The notes under the pieces were generated by a model, which saw only the letters and a list, made by a program, of their open reading frames with translations, made no database searches and was not told the origin of the DNA. 58,504 nt of DNA from Gammaproteobacteria bacterium (GTDB taxonomy: Bacteria > Pseudomonadota > Gammaproteobacteria > Steroidobacterales > Woeseiaceae): contig JABIQN010000097.1 in assembly GCA_018699395.1 (NCBI GenBank), positions 1-58,504 on the forward strand. The letters are read 5' to 3'. Positions 1 to 11,078 of the stretch are shown piece by piece; the first letter of the stretch is position 1, and every line of letters starts with the position of its first letter. Both the position numbers and the translations under genes were made by a program.

Positions 1-352
1 TGACAAGGGGCAGTATGGTGACAACCTCCATAGTCTCGCCGGAGTAAGAAATGGCGAGCAATAGGTCCTGGCTGGTGATCATACCGAGATCACCATGACT
101 GGCTTCGGCGGGGTGCATGAAGAATGCTGGTGTGCCGGTTGATGAGAGCGTCGCCGCAATCTTGTTACTTATGTGACCCGATTTACCCATGCCACTGACC
201 ACGATGCGCCCCGGGGTCTCCAAACAAAGCTTGCAGGCTGCGATGAATTCGTCGCCAAGGCGATCTCGCAGGGCATCAACAGCACGTGACTCGATAGCGA
301 GTACTTCACTCGCAAGTTTGAGCAACTCGTCATTTGTTGGTTTGTCAGGCAA
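1..352 (-). CDS. kdsD: D-arabinose 5-phosphate isomerase, N-terminal part (cut by window edge)
   Basis: It interconverts ribulose 5-phosphate and arabinose 5-phosphate, the first step to the LPS sugar KDO. About 117 residues are visible. After an N-terminal helix comes the SIS-domain start with VVSGMGKSGH, then a segment with MHPAEASHGDLGM and ISYSGET, the hallmarks of KdsD. An in-frame TGA lies four codons before the TTG at 352, so that TTG is the likely start; no ATG fits. It lies 43 bases downstream of the YrbG-like exchanger, the same yrbG-kdsD order as in E. coli. The sugar-binding end and CBS domains lie outside the window. Confidence 0.9.
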   Translation of the reverse strand, partial: MPDKPTNDELLKLASEVLAIESRAVDALRDRLGDEFIAACKLCLETPGRIVVSGMGKSGHISNKIAATLSSTGTPAFFMHPAEASHGDLGMITSQDLLLAISYSGETMEVVTILPLV

Positions 353-395
353 TGGAAACTCTCAGATTAGGTCTGATGTCTATTCTAAAGGTTGA

Positions 396-1376
396 TCAGA
401 TATTTTGCGCGATTACATACGTAGAATATGTAATGTAGGCGGTCAGCAACGCGATGCCTTTCATTCTGGATAGCAGTGCCTTGCCGTCATAGTCGTAGGT
501 CATCACGAATAATACGAGTGTAAATGCGACCATGACGAAAATATGAAGTGATAATACGCTGAGCGCGATAGTTGCGGGTTGGATTACTGCAGCGATACCT
601 ATTACTGCCAGCAAATTGAATATATTCGAACCGACGATGCTGCCAATTGCGAGGCCGTACTCACCCTTTAGTGCGCTGACCAGCGATATGGCAAGCTCCG
701 GTACGCTGGTACCGAATGCGACAATAGTGATCCCAATAACGACTTCGCTTACGTTCAGCGACACTGCGACGCCCATCGCACCGTCAACCAGCCAATCCGC
801 GCCAATGAGTAATGCTATCAATCCAACCGAAAGCCAGACAAATGCCATTTTTGTTGTGACGTCTTTGGGTATTTCAGCCTCATAGTTCATTTTGAGTGGG
901 TAATTTGCGGCTGATCGAATTCCCAGTCGCACGAACCAGATCATGACGATAATAAGACTCGTTAGCATGACAATGCCATCGGGACGGCTGATACGGGTGT
1001 CCAGAAATAACAATACCGTCAGCAAAGACATGGCGAGCAGAGCTTGCATCTGTCGCCGCAATGTCGCCGATTCCAGAGAAATCGGTCGGATCGTTGCGGT
1101 TACACCGAGCACGAGTCCGATGTTGACGATATTCGATCCAATCGCGTTACCAACAGCGAGACCGGGCTCTCCCTGACTGGCCGCAATGATAGAAACAAGA
1201 ATTTCGGGTGCAGACGTCGCAAATGCAACGATCGTCAGTCCGATTAGCAACGGTGCGACACCAAAGTTGCGGGCTGACGCTGATGCGCCATACACGAATC
1301 GATCGCTCCCCCAGATCAGGAGAGCTAGGCCGGCGACAATCAAGCCAGCATGTGAAATATCGATATTGCCAATCAT
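396..1376 (-). CDS. yrbG: CaCA-family calcium/sodium:proton exchanger (YrbG-like)
   Basis: This is a 326-residue inner-membrane cation/calcium exchanger with about ten hydrophobic segments. Its two inverted alpha-repeats are clear: ATSAPE at about residues 53-58 with GSN at 80-82, and GTSVPE at 222-227 with GSN at 249-251. These acidic and small residues form the ion path in the family. The ion actually moved cannot be read from sequence. It is the first gene of the minus-strand unit leading into kdsD, and is divergent from ibaG-murA. The link to LPS synthesis is positional only. Confidence 0.9.
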   Translation of the reverse strand: MIGNIDISHAGLIVAGLALLIWGSDRFVYGASASARNFGVAPLLIGLTIVAFATSAPEILVSIIAASQGEPGLAVGNAIGSNIVNIGLVLGVTATIRPISLESATLRRQMQALLAMSLLTVLLFLDTRISRPDGIVMLTSLIIVMIWFVRLGIRSAANYPLKMNYEAEIPKDVTTKMAFVWLSVGLIALLIGADWLVDGAMGVAVSLNVSEVVIGITIVAFGTSVPELAISLVSALKGEYGLAIGSIVGSNIFNLLAVIGIAAVIQPATIALSVLSLHIFVMVAFTLVLFVMTYDYDGKALLSRMKGIALLTAYITYSTYVIAQNI

Positions 1377-1450
1377 GAATTACTGATACTTACTCAATAT
1401 TGAAGAATAAACCGGGGAAAGCTACAAACCGCCAGCCGTCGTGGGCCGAA

Positions 1451-1456
1451 TATAAT
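1451..1456 (+). promoter_or_regulatory. Possible -10 box for ibaG-murA
   Basis: A perfect TATAAT lies 95 bases before the ibaG start in the divergent spacer. No good -35 hexamer is found at 16-18 bases upstream, so this is a candidate only. Confidence 0.4.
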
Positions 1457-1551
1457 ACACAAACAATGCAGTGCAGTGGGAAGGAGTATGCTTTGCAGTT
1501 AGACTCTCCTCCCAATTACAGTCAGCGCTGATGATCAAGGAGCATCATAAT

Positions 1552-3061
<1,510 letters not shown>

Positions 3062-3234
3062 AGCCTGGGTTCAGGGCCGCTGGATATCGTCGGGTCGTTC
3101 GGTTGCCGTTACAATGGCAAAAAACGCTCACCGTTTCTGACTCTGACCATTTCAATTGTATCGCATGGAGGGGCTTTCACTGAAATAAGTAGCGCTTATC
3201 GCTGTGAGTAGACGAGCTCACCACATATAGCGAC

Positions 3235-3264
3235 TCGCCAATTTCGATTAGCCCCGTGTATAAT
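3235..3264 (+). promoter_or_regulatory. Likely petABC promoter in the 334-base murA-petA spacer
   Basis: A perfect TATAAT at 3259-3264 is preceded after 18 bases by TCGCCA (3235-3240), four of six matches to the -35 consensus. It would give a leader of about 125 bases. The rest of the spacer (3062-3395) holds no convincing gene. Apart from the leader hairpin at 3364-3380 I see no other feature there. Confidence 0.5.
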
Positions 3265-3363
3265 ACGCAGTGATTCTGTATCGAGGTCGTGGGGCAACCG
3301 TAATCCTGACGGCAAACCGAACCTGCTGCAAATCTACCAGACTCGAATATTTAAACTAGAGAG

Positions 3364-3380
3364 GCCGCTAATAGAGCGGC
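3364..3380 (+). promoter_or_regulatory. Hairpin in the petA leader
   Basis: GCCGCT (3364-3369) and AGCGGC (3375-3380) form a perfect six-pair stem with a five-base loop. It ends just before the GGGAG ribosome site of petA and could affect translation. Function is unproven. Confidence 0.4.
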
Positions 3381-3395
3381 GTATGGGAGTGCCTG

Positions 3396-3983
3396 ATGAC
3401 CGAAGACGACCTTGATCCTAATAGGCGTCATTTTCTCGCTGTAGCAACTGCTGTGACTGGCATAGTCGGTGTCACAGCAGTTGCTGTTCCGTTTATTTCT
3501 TCACTTAAACCCAGCGCTCGCGCGCAGGCGCTTGGCGCGCCGGTTGAGGTTCCTATAGGTTCCTTGGGGCCGGGCGAGATGATCCGAGTTCTTTGGCGCG
3601 GTAAGCTCGTGTTCGTCTTGCGTCGAACCGAGGAGATGCTGTCACGCCTTGCGGCGAATATAGAGAACCTGAGGGACCCGGATTCTGCGGAGGTTGAACA
3701 ACAACCTGACTATGCAGTGAATGATACTCGATCAGTCCGACCCGAATATTTGATCGTTGAAGGATCATGCACGCACCTGGGCTGCGCACCATTGGAAGAT
3801 TTCGACGTGCGGCCAGCCGAAAATTGGGGTGGTGGTTTCTTCTGCCCATGCCATGGTTCCAAGTTCGACTTGGCTGGTCGCGTCTTCAAGGGTGTACCAG
3901 CACCAACAAATTTACGGGTTCCACCGCACCGGTTTGTTAGGGATGACCTGATACTGATCGGTCAGGATTCGGGAGCAGCTTAA
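3396..3983 (+). CDS. petA: Ubiquinol-cytochrome c reductase iron-sulfur (Rieske) subunit
   Basis: The 195-residue Rieske protein of the bc1 complex, which takes one electron from quinol and passes it to cytochrome c1. An RR at 10-11 followed by a single hydrophobic segment (about 13-36) is a Tat-type signal anchor, expected because the cluster is inserted before export. The 2Fe-2S ligands are C125 and H127 in CTHLGC and C150 and H153 in CPCHG, and the disulfide cysteines C130 and C152 are present. It is the first gene of petABC, directly abutting petB, with GGGAG before its ATG. Confidence 0.97.
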   Translation: MTEDDLDPNRRHFLAVATAVTGIVGVTAVAVPFISSLKPSARAQALGAPVEVPIGSLGPGEMIRVLWRGKLVFVLRRTEEMLSRLAANIENLRDPDSAEVEQQPDYAVNDTRSVRPEYLIVEGSCTHLGCAPLEDFDVRPAENWGGGFFCPCHGSKFDLAGRVFKGVPAPTNLRVPPHRFVRDDLILIGQDSGAA

Positions 3984-5234
3984 ATGGCTAAAATCGAAGT
4001 AGAAGTTGGTAAGTCGAAAGGCGGATTCATGAAGTGGATAGACGATCGTTTCCCGTTTACGGAGACCATGCGGTATCACGTCACTGAATATTATGCCTCC
4101 AAGAACTTTAATTTCTGGTACGTGTTCGGCGTGCTGGCATTTGTCGTGCTTTTTATCCAGTTGTTTACTGGAATTTTTCTGACGATGAACTATAAACCGT
4201 CGGCAGCGGAAGCTTTCTCATCGGTTGAGTACATTATGCGCGATGTGGAATGGGGTTGGTTGATCCGCTACATGCATTCAACCGGCTCGTCATTCTTCTT
4301 TGTTGTTGTGTATCTGCATATGTTTCGCGCGATGCTCTACGGCTCCTATAAAAAGCCGCGTGAGCTCATCTGGATTATAGGGATGCTGATCTTCGTCGTG
4401 CTCATGGCAGAGGCATTTGCGGGCTACCTGCTACCTTGGGGGCAAATGTCCTACTGGGGTGCTCAGGTCATTATCTCGCTGTTCGGCTCGATACCTTGGG
4501 TAGGTGATGCGCTGGTCGAGATAATTCGTGGCGATTATTCGATATCTGATATCACGCTAAATCGCTTCTTTGCTCTACATGTGATCGCATTGCCGCTAGC
4601 ACTCATTGGTCTGATCTTTGTGCATATTGTGGCTTTGCATGAAGTCGGATCGAATAATCCGGATGGCATTGAAATCAAGAGCAATAAGGGTGCTGACGGA
4701 GTACCGTTGGACGGTGTTGCTTTCCATCCATATCACACGAGTAAGGATTTGGTCGCGATTATTATTTTTCTGATTATCTTCTTCTCTGTGGTGTTCTTTG
4801 CGCCGGATATGGGCGGTTACTTCCTAGAGCATGCCAACTTCGAACCGGCAAACCTGACTGCTACGCCTGAGCACATCGCGCCGGTCTGGTATTTCACGCC
4901 GTTCTACGCGATTTTAAGAGCGGTGCCGGATAAACTTGGGGGATTCATTCTCTTTGGCTTGTCAGTGGTGATACCTCTGTTTCTGCCCTGGCTGGATCGA
5001 GCACGCGTTAAGTCCATTCGGTATCGCGGTTGGATCTACAAGTCTGCGCTGAGTATTTTCGTTGTTACGTTCTTGGTGCTGGGCTGGCTGGGTACGATGC
5101 CGGCAGACCCTCTGTACGTGCTGGCCGCAAGAGTATTTTCTGTGATCTACTTCGCGTTCTTCATACTAATGCCATATTACACGACAATTGATAAGACGAA
5201 GCCCGTTCCAGATAGGGTTGTCTACCATGGTTAA
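3984..5234 (+). CDS. petB: Ubiquinol-cytochrome c reductase cytochrome b subunit
   Basis: A 416-residue polytopic membrane protein holding the two b hemes and both quinone sites. The heme histidines are H98, H112, H199 and H214, and PWGQMSYWGA (151-160) is the conserved cd-helix region. The Qo motif reads PVWY (300-303) rather than PEWY. From memory, this variant is known in beta- and gammaproteobacteria. The N-terminus carries KG, two residues, then MKWIDDRFPF (16-25), a segment nearly copied at the end of bamD. It abuts petA and overlaps petC by eight bases. Confidence 0.97.
   Translation: MAKIEVEVGKSKGGFMKWIDDRFPFTETMRYHVTEYYASKNFNFWYVFGVLAFVVLFIQLFTGIFLTMNYKPSAAEAFSSVEYIMRDVEWGWLIRYMHSTGSSFFFVVVYLHMFRAMLYGSYKKPRELIWIIGMLIFVVLMAEAFAGYLLPWGQMSYWGAQVIISLFGSIPWVGDALVEIIRGDYSISDITLNRFFALHVIALPLALIGLIFVHIVALHEVGSNNPDGIEIKSNKGADGVPLDGVAFHPYHTSKDLVAIIIFLIIFFSVVFFAPDMGGYFLEHANFEPANLTATPEHIAPVWYFTPFYAILRAVPDKLGGFILFGLSVVIPLFLPWLDRARVKSIRYRGWIYKSALSIFVVTFLVLGWLGTMPADPLYVLAARVFSVIYFAFFILMPYYTTIDKTKPVPDRVVYHG
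4015..4059 (+). repeat. 45-bp segment shared with the 3' end of bamD (copy 1)
   Basis: It matches 42909-42953 on the minus strand at 40 of 45 positions, including 20 identical bases (4035-4054), in the same reading frame. Here it encodes residues 11-26 of PetB. Confidence 0.8.
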
Positions 5235-5982
5235 GTTTAAGAATATTGCTAGCCTCGTAATCGTAAGTACATACCTCTTTACGACCCAGGGATTAGCAGC
5301 TAGTGCTGGGGTTGAGCTCGAATCAGCGGATATTGATCCGAGCAACATCCATTCGTTGCAGCGTGGTGCAGCTAACTTCATGAATTACTGCTCTGGATGT
5401 CATTCAGCAAAGTATGTTCGCTATGAAACCATCGGCAAGGATCTCGATCTGTCTGAGAAAATGCTGGTCGATAACCTGATGTTTAATGCCGAAAGGACAT
5501 TCGAAACGATTCAGGCATCCATGCCAAGCGATGATGCAGCACAATGGTATGGTACGACGCCACCTGACTTATCTCTTATGGCTCGAGCTAAAGGTGCAGA
5601 TTACATCTTCAATTTTCTGAAGGGTTTTTATGTCGAGGCTGAAAGCCCGACCGGCGTCAACAATATTGTGTTACCGGGAACCAGTATGCCTCATGTATTG
5701 TGGGAATTGCAGGGCTACCAGTCTGCGCATATTGAAAATCACGAAAACGATGACGGATCTGTAACGACGACGTTCGAAGGCTTCGAGCAGATGACGCCGG
5801 GGATGATGGATTCCGAGGACTACGATAAATTCGTACGTGACACAGTTAATTTTCTTGCTTACATCGCCGAGCCAATTCGCGGATTTCGCGTAATGTTGGG
5901 CAAGTGGGTAATTATGTATCTTATTTTCTTCCTGATCATCGCTAGGATGCTGAAGAAACAAATATGGAAGGATGTAAAGTAA
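5227..5982 (+). CDS. petC: Cytochrome c1
   Basis: The 251-residue c-type heme subunit of the bc1 complex, which delivers electrons to soluble cytochrome c in the periplasm. The signal peptide ends near QGLAASA. The heme site is CSGCH with C55, C58 and H59. The Met in GTSMPH is the likely second iron ligand, and a C-terminal anchor helix (about 225-245) is followed by lysines. I chose the ATG at 5227, which overlaps the petB stop, over the upstream frame start at 5188, because the signal peptide then begins properly. Confidence 0.95.
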   Translation: MVKFKNIASLVIVSTYLFTTQGLAASAGVELESADIDPSNIHSLQRGAANFMNYCSGCHSAKYVRYETIGKDLDLSEKMLVDNLMFNAERTFETIQASMPSDDAAQWYGTTPPDLSLMARAKGADYIFNFLKGFYVEAESPTGVNNIVLPGTSMPHVLWELQGYQSAHIENHENDDGSVTTTFEGFEQMTPGMMDSEDYDKFVRDTVNFLAYIAEPIRGFRVMLGKWVIMYLIFFLIIARMLKKQIWKDVK

Positions 5983-6611
5983 TGGGAGTAATAGCCAATC
6001 GTCGCTCAGTAATGACGCTGTTCTCGCGACCGACAGATATTCACAGTCATCGCACTCGGCTCGTACTGGCCGAAAAGAACATCAATATCAAGATTTCAAA
6101 CATTATGGGGCAAGATTTACCCGAGGATCTGATGGATCTCAATCCTTACCATAGCGTACCGACTCTCGTGGATCGTGATTTAACCTTGTACGACTCACGC
6201 GTAATTATTGAGTATCTTGACGAGCGCTTTCCGCATCCTCCTTTGATGCCGGTTGATCCAGTTACCCGGGCCCAGTTTCGTCTGGTGCTATTCCGTATCG
6301 AGACCGACTGGTATTCGATAGCTGAAGAAGTGGAGACTAGTCCTGATGGTAAATTGGGCAGTAAAGCGCGAAAGATGCTGCGTGAGAGTATTCTGCAAAG
6401 CACCGAGCTGTTCGCCGCACGGCCGTATTTTCTGAGCGAAGAGTTTTCGTTGGTTGATTGCACAATTGCACCGCTCTTGTGGCGCTTGCCTATATATGGG
6501 ATTGATTTGGGTAAAAGTGCCGAACCGATTGAAAAATATATGGATCGGGTTTTCGCGCGACGGTCGTTCCAGCAGGGTATGACTGAGCTCGAGCAAGAAA
6601 TGCGTTTGTAG
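5982..6611 (+). CDS. sspA: Stringent starvation protein A, GST-fold RNA polymerase-associated protein
   Basis: 209 residues (E. coli 212). The glutathione-transferase fold is seen as an N-terminal thioredoxin-like part with SVMTLFSRP and VPTLVDRDLTLYDSRVIIEYL, then a helical C-terminal part. SspA family members bind RNA polymerase and alter stress and stationary-phase transcription rather than conjugate glutathione. The ATG at 5982 shares a base with the petC stop, with GGAAGGA upstream. The link of petABC to sspAB is common in gamma- and betaproteobacteria. Confidence 0.93.
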   Translation: MGVIANRRSVMTLFSRPTDIHSHRTRLVLAEKNINIKISNIMGQDLPEDLMDLNPYHSVPTLVDRDLTLYDSRVIIEYLDERFPHPPLMPVDPVTRAQFRLVLFRIETDWYSIAEEVETSPDGKLGSKARKMLRESILQSTELFAARPYFLSEEFSLVDCTIAPLLWRLPIYGIDLGKSAEPIEKYMDRVFARRSFQQGMTELEQEMRL

Positions 6612-6706
6612 GTCGATCTTTTGTCTTAAGTTAAGCTTGAAGAAGGCGCTCAAATTGGTGGTAAGCTAGCACTCTTTGGCGATGATAAATAAGAAAAAGA
6701 ACAGTG

Positions 6707-7111
6707 ATGGAACAACGCGGCTGCTCAAAACGTCCCTACCTAATTCGCGCAATGCACGAGTGGATGGGCGATAATTCGCATACGCCTCATATCGTTGTAG
6801 ATACATCGGTGGACGGCGTAAGCGTTCCGGTCGAGCATATAAAGGATGGTAAGATCATTCTGAACGTCAGTGACTCGGCGGCGCATAATCTGAAGCTAAC
6901 TAATGATGCAGTCAGTTTTCGAGCACGTTTTAGCGGTGCACAATTTGATGTTTGGGTCCCGATACAGTCAGTACTTGGCATCTATGCCCGCGAAACTGGC
7001 CAGGGCATGGTCTTCTCGCAAGACACTGAAAAAGCCGAACACGCCGAGCCATCAGCTGAAATCGAAGTAGAAGAGACGCGATCACATCCTCACCTCACAA
7101 TCGTCAAGTAG
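6707..7111 (+). CDS. sspB: ClpXP adaptor SspB
   Basis: A 134-residue adaptor that binds ssrA-tagged proteins and delivers them to ClpXP. It shows the family start RPYLIRAMHEW, the tag-binding beta domain with FRARFSG and VPIQSVLGIYARETGQGMVF, an acidic flexible linker, and the C-terminal ClpX-docking tail HLTIVK. A GTG at 6704 lies directly before the chosen ATG. It is the last gene of the pet-ssp group, convergent with diaA. Confidence 0.95.
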   Translation: MEQRGCSKRPYLIRAMHEWMGDNSHTPHIVVDTSVDGVSVPVEHIKDGKIILNVSDSAAHNLKLTNDAVSFRARFSGAQFDVWVPIQSVLGIYARETGQGMVFSQDTEKAEHAEPSAEIEVEETRSHPHLTIVK

Positions 7112-7158
7112 AACGAAACAACGCTTGATCACGCCACAGCCGAACCAATGCGTATTTC

Positions 7159-7809
<651 letters not shown>

Positions 7810-7832
7810 TTATTGATCGAAAAGCATCTTTC

Positions 7833-7861
7833 GGCCACTCGAGCCGTTCACCTGAGTGGCC
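7833..7861. repeat. Perfect inverted repeat between lpoA and diaA
   Basis: GGCCACTC (7833-7840) and GAGTGGCC (7854-7861) form an eight-pair stem with a 13-base loop. There is no clean T-run on either strand, though on the minus strand a GAAAGATGCTTTTCG stretch follows. It may be a weak terminator or processing site between lpoA and diaA. The rest of the 275-base spacer shows nothing else. Confidence 0.45.
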
Positions 7862-8024
7862 TTCGATAGCAACGACAGCGAATCACATCGTGAAATTCGA
7901 AAAGCGATAATACCGTGCGACGAACATAGCTGCTACCCGAATGATTTTGCGCTGTTTATGTTGATCGACTGACTGCAATTAGCGCTTGATGAGTAAGTAA
8001 ATGCCAGTTGCTTAGCGCGTCTGC

Positions 8025-10004
8025 CTACAGTTGTTCTTGTGGCGAGTCATCCCACGGCGATTCATCAGCAGCGTTGGGAGCGATTTTTACACCGTTGTCA
8101 GTAGTGTCTTGTATCGGTCCGCCGACTTCTTCTTGATCTGACAGTGCGACAGCCTCTCCACGTTGAAATTGAGCCCACGCGAGGCGGCGGTGAACACGGC
8201 CTCGCCGATCAAGGAATAGATCGCCTGTCGCACCATTTAATTCCTCCATTCCACCATCGCGATTCGCATATAAGGAGGCGATCAAGTTGTAGGCGTCATA
8301 ACCCATCGCGTGCAATCGACCTAGGCGGCGCTCTTCAGGCCAATTCTGGGCATAGGTCTCAGGTAAGTAGCGAATCCATGGCTGAGGGTCGATCAGCCAC
8401 GGCGCGTCGGCAAACATGATTCCATTGAGGTCTGCATTGGAGCGACCATCCAGCGAATTAACGGACGATGTCGAGTACGCCGGTAAATCTCCCGAGTAAT
8501 GAAATTTGAGCTGGGACTTGAGTAATCGGCCAGGCCCGGCCGCAGCCGCAAGAAATATGACCTCAGCATCTTGGCGTCGTCGTGGATCAAACTGCAAACC
8601 ACTTCCAATGTGCGCGCGTATTTTTTGATAGCGCCGTACACTGCTAGAAAGACCCATGAGGTTTTCGATCTCATTTGAGAAGTCCGTTTTGTCCGGCGTA
8701 TAACTTCTATGGTCCAATAGTATGCCGCCGAGAGCTTCGAACTCTGTCATGAAGCTCTGCAGAACCCGTCGACCACGATCATCATTCGGGACCAGCGCGA
8801 CAGCGCGAGTATAGCCGTCGCCCAGTACGCGAATGGCCACAGACGATGCCTCGTCCTCAGGTGCAAGCGCGAACTGGTATAAGCCCAGCGGTGCGAACAT
8901 ATCATCTGGAAGGTAGTTCAATGCTAGTACTGGAACGGGCATCAGAATATCGTTCGCGAGTTCGGTGACGTTGTTTTTCAAGAGTGGACCGACAACGAAC
9001 TCGGCGCCGTCTGCTACTGCGTTTTGATAAGCGGCGCTTGCACCACCTTCGGAGTTAACATCGTAAATCCGGAGAGACTGGTGGTCATCAAGCGCAGTTG
9101 CTGTGGCAAAGTAGGCCCCTAAAAAGCCGTTTTGAATTGCTTTGCCTACGACGGCAGAGCGCCCGCTCAAGGGTAATAGTAGTGCCACCTGTCGTGGGTA
9201 GTCGAGTAACTCTTGATCAAACGATTTCGCCTTACCGATGATTGTTAGTGCAGGGTGGTCTGGGTTCGCCGTGCGCCAGCGGAATATTCCATTGCTCCAG
9301 CCGACACCCTGTTGGCCGGTAGAGGTTGCGAGTGACCCGAGGGTTAGCCAACCGCGTATTTGTTCGTTCGTTACAATTTGTGCAGCTTGCCGCAGTACCT
9401 GTGGATCGCTGTATAGCAATCCTTGCCAGAGACGGTTCCGATTGGCCTCGATTTGCTTCGAGCCAGAAAGCCATGTCTCGCGCTGCTCCATTAATTCTAT
9501 TGCACGAGCCGGATCCTGCTTCTGGGTCCAGGCGTCGGCGCGCAAAACTTCAACGCGAAGCCGATCTCGTAAAGATAGTGATTGTCGACTCAGCGGCTCC
9601 AGCAACTGCAGTGCCGCGTCGGCGTTGCCGCGATAAAGACTAAGTGCCGCTGAGTTCGTGTTCCAGATTGGCAATAACGGTCCGGAGGAGGGTGTCTGGA
9701 CTCTGGCGCTTGCTCGCTCTGCTCTGCTTAGATCACCCGCATCGAGCCATTGCTCAACCGCTAATAGTATCAGTCGATCGCGCTTAGTTCCGGCAGCATT
9801 GGTTGCCAGGCCAATATAGGCAACCGCTGCGTCTTGGTGCTGACCGTTATCCGCAAGTCGTTCTGCACGATGCTCACCCGAACCCAACAGACGCCCGCTT
9901 CCTGTCGTTTCACAAGCTCCCAGCAATAATATAATCCCGAGCATCGAGACAATACTTGCCAGTGAGTGGAATTTACCTGCAGGATGTCTGTGAGTATTCG
10001 TCAT
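8025..10004 (-). CDS. lpoA: Penicillin-binding protein activator LpoA (LppC family lipoprotein)
   Basis: 659 residues. An outer-membrane lipoprotein that activates a bifunctional peptidoglycan synthase (PBP1A in E. coli). The signal ends in the lipobox LGAC with C31 as the lipidated residue. The N-terminal part is helical and TPR-like (about 40-260). The C-terminal part resembles a periplasmic-binding-protein fold: VALLLPLSGRSAVVGKAIQNG starts it near 279, then GPLLKNNV and ALVPNDDRGRR. It is divergent from rsmI, the same neighbourhood as in E. coli (rsmI, lpoA, diaA). Confidence 0.93.
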   Translation of the reverse strand: MTNTHRHPAGKFHSLASIVSMLGIILLLGACETTGSGRLLGSGEHRAERLADNGQHQDAAVAYIGLATNAAGTKRDRLILLAVEQWLDAGDLSRAERASARVQTPSSGPLLPIWNTNSAALSLYRGNADAALQLLEPLSRQSLSLRDRLRVEVLRADAWTQKQDPARAIELMEQRETWLSGSKQIEANRNRLWQGLLYSDPQVLRQAAQIVTNEQIRGWLTLGSLATSTGQQGVGWSNGIFRWRTANPDHPALTIIGKAKSFDQELLDYPRQVALLLPLSGRSAVVGKAIQNGFLGAYFATATALDDHQSLRIYDVNSEGGASAAYQNAVADGAEFVVGPLLKNNVTELANDILMPVPVLALNYLPDDMFAPLGLYQFALAPEDEASSVAIRVLGDGYTRAVALVPNDDRGRRVLQSFMTEFEALGGILLDHRSYTPDKTDFSNEIENLMGLSSSVRRYQKIRAHIGSGLQFDPRRRQDAEVIFLAAAAGPGRLLKSQLKFHYSGDLPAYSTSSVNSLDGRSNADLNGIMFADAPWLIDPQPWIRYLPETYAQNWPEERRLGRLHAMGYDAYNLIASLYANRDGGMEELNGATGDLFLDRRGRVHRRLAWAQFQRGEAVALSDQEEVGGPIQDTTDNGVKIAPNAADESPWDDSPQEQL

Positions 10005-10009
10005 ATAAT
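10004..10009 (+). promoter_or_regulatory. Possible -10 box for rsmI
   Basis: TATAAT on the plus strand overlaps the lpoA start codon in the 48-base divergent gap. It would give a leader of about 37 bases with GGAGCGAGG in it. No clear -35 box. Confidence 0.3.
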
Positions 10010-10052
10010 TGTTTCATCAAATATTCAATCCGGAGCGAGGATCTAAAGCCCA

Positions 10053-10889
10053 ATGAGCGGCACACTTTTCATTGTTGCAACGCCGATCGGTAATCTTGAA
10101 GACCTAACATCTCGAGCACGCCAAACACTCGTTGAGGTGAGTCTTATTGCAGCTGAGGATACTCGGCACACCGGGCGATTGCTAATGCATATTGGCTGTA
10201 AGACGAGACTTATGGCATTGCACGATCATAATGAAGAAAAGATCGTCGGTAGCATTATCGAACGACTTGAGGCAGGCGATGACGTCGCACTGGTTAGTGA
10301 TGCGGGAACCCCCTTAGTTAGTGACCCGGGCTTTCGACTCGTCCGTGCAGCGCATGAGCGCGATGTCGTCGTTTCTCCGATTCCGGGTGCGAGCGCTGGT
10401 ATTGCAGCGTTGTCAGTGGCGGGAATTCCGACTGACCGATTTTGCTTCGAGGGATTTGCGCCATCGAAACGCATCGCCAGAAAAGATTGGTTGGAAAAGC
10501 TTGCCAGCGAATGCCGCACGATAATAATTTACGAGTCAGTGCATCGTATCGTGGAGTGTCTGGACGATATGGTCGATATTTTCGGTCCGGACCGACAGGC
10601 ATTCATTGGTCGGGAACTGACAAAAATGCATGAACAATGCATTCAGGAATCGCTGCAAGAACTGCAAAGGCAGATCGGGGACGGGACCATCGTTCGGAAG
10701 GGTGAATTTGTCATCGTTGTGTCGGGGTCCACAGAGGGGCATGAATCGCCATTGGAGGTTGATCGTCTGTTGCGGGCGCTTTGTAAGCACTTGTCTGCAA
10801 AGGATGCAGCTAAGGTTGCAGCTGACGCCACAGGCCTTAAGCGAAATGCGCTGTATGAAAGGTTACTTGAGCTCAAAGATGGGCTATAA
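10053..10889 (+). CDS. rsmI: 16S rRNA (cytidine-1402-2'-O)-methyltransferase
   Basis: 278 residues. It methylates the ribose of C1402 in the decoding centre of 16S rRNA; RsmH in this window methylates the base of the same nucleotide. Family features are the start GTLFIVATPIGNLEDLT, AEDTRHTGRLL, VSDAGTPLVSDPG, the SAM-binding IPGASAGIAALSVAGIPTD region and EGFAPSK. It is divergent from lpoA and is followed by the rnpB locus. Confidence 0.96.
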   Translation: MSGTLFIVATPIGNLEDLTSRARQTLVEVSLIAAEDTRHTGRLLMHIGCKTRLMALHDHNEEKIVGSIIERLEAGDDVALVSDAGTPLVSDPGFRLVRAAHERDVVVSPIPGASAGIAALSVAGIPTDRFCFEGFAPSKRIARKDWLEKLASECRTIIIYESVHRIVECLDDMVDIFGPDRQAFIGRELTKMHEQCIQESLQELQRQIGDGTIVRKGEFVIVVSGSTEGHESPLEVDRLLRALCKHLSAKDAAKVAADATGLKRNALYERLLELKDGL

Positions 10890-10934
10890 CTAACACCTCA
10901 CACAGCTGGTATAGCTAATGTAATGATCGCCGTA

Positions 10935-11033
10935 CTAGTCTTGAAATTTTCTTTCTGCGTAGGGATAAAAGACGCAGTTCAGGATCAGCGCGTAGACACC
11001 CGCGACGGCATAGACTGGCCAGTTACCGGCCAC
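10935..11033 (-). CDS. Possible small membrane-protein ORF (unrecognised)
   Basis: From a GTG at 11033 the frame encodes 32 residues. A hydrophobic stretch with WPVYAVAGVYALIL is followed by NCVFYPYAERKFQD and a TAG. The composition looks like a real membrane segment with a charged cytoplasmic end, not noise. The frame remains open upstream into rnpB antisense without an ATG, so it could instead be the tail of a decayed gene. No ribosome site is obvious. It lies in the rsmI-rnpB spacer, convergent with rsmI. Confidence 0.25.
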   Translation of the reverse strand: MAGNWPVYAVAGVYALILNCVFYPYAERKFQD

Positions 11034-11078
11034 TAGATCATTAATGACAAGGTAGCTGTCAATTGACCTGAGATGATT

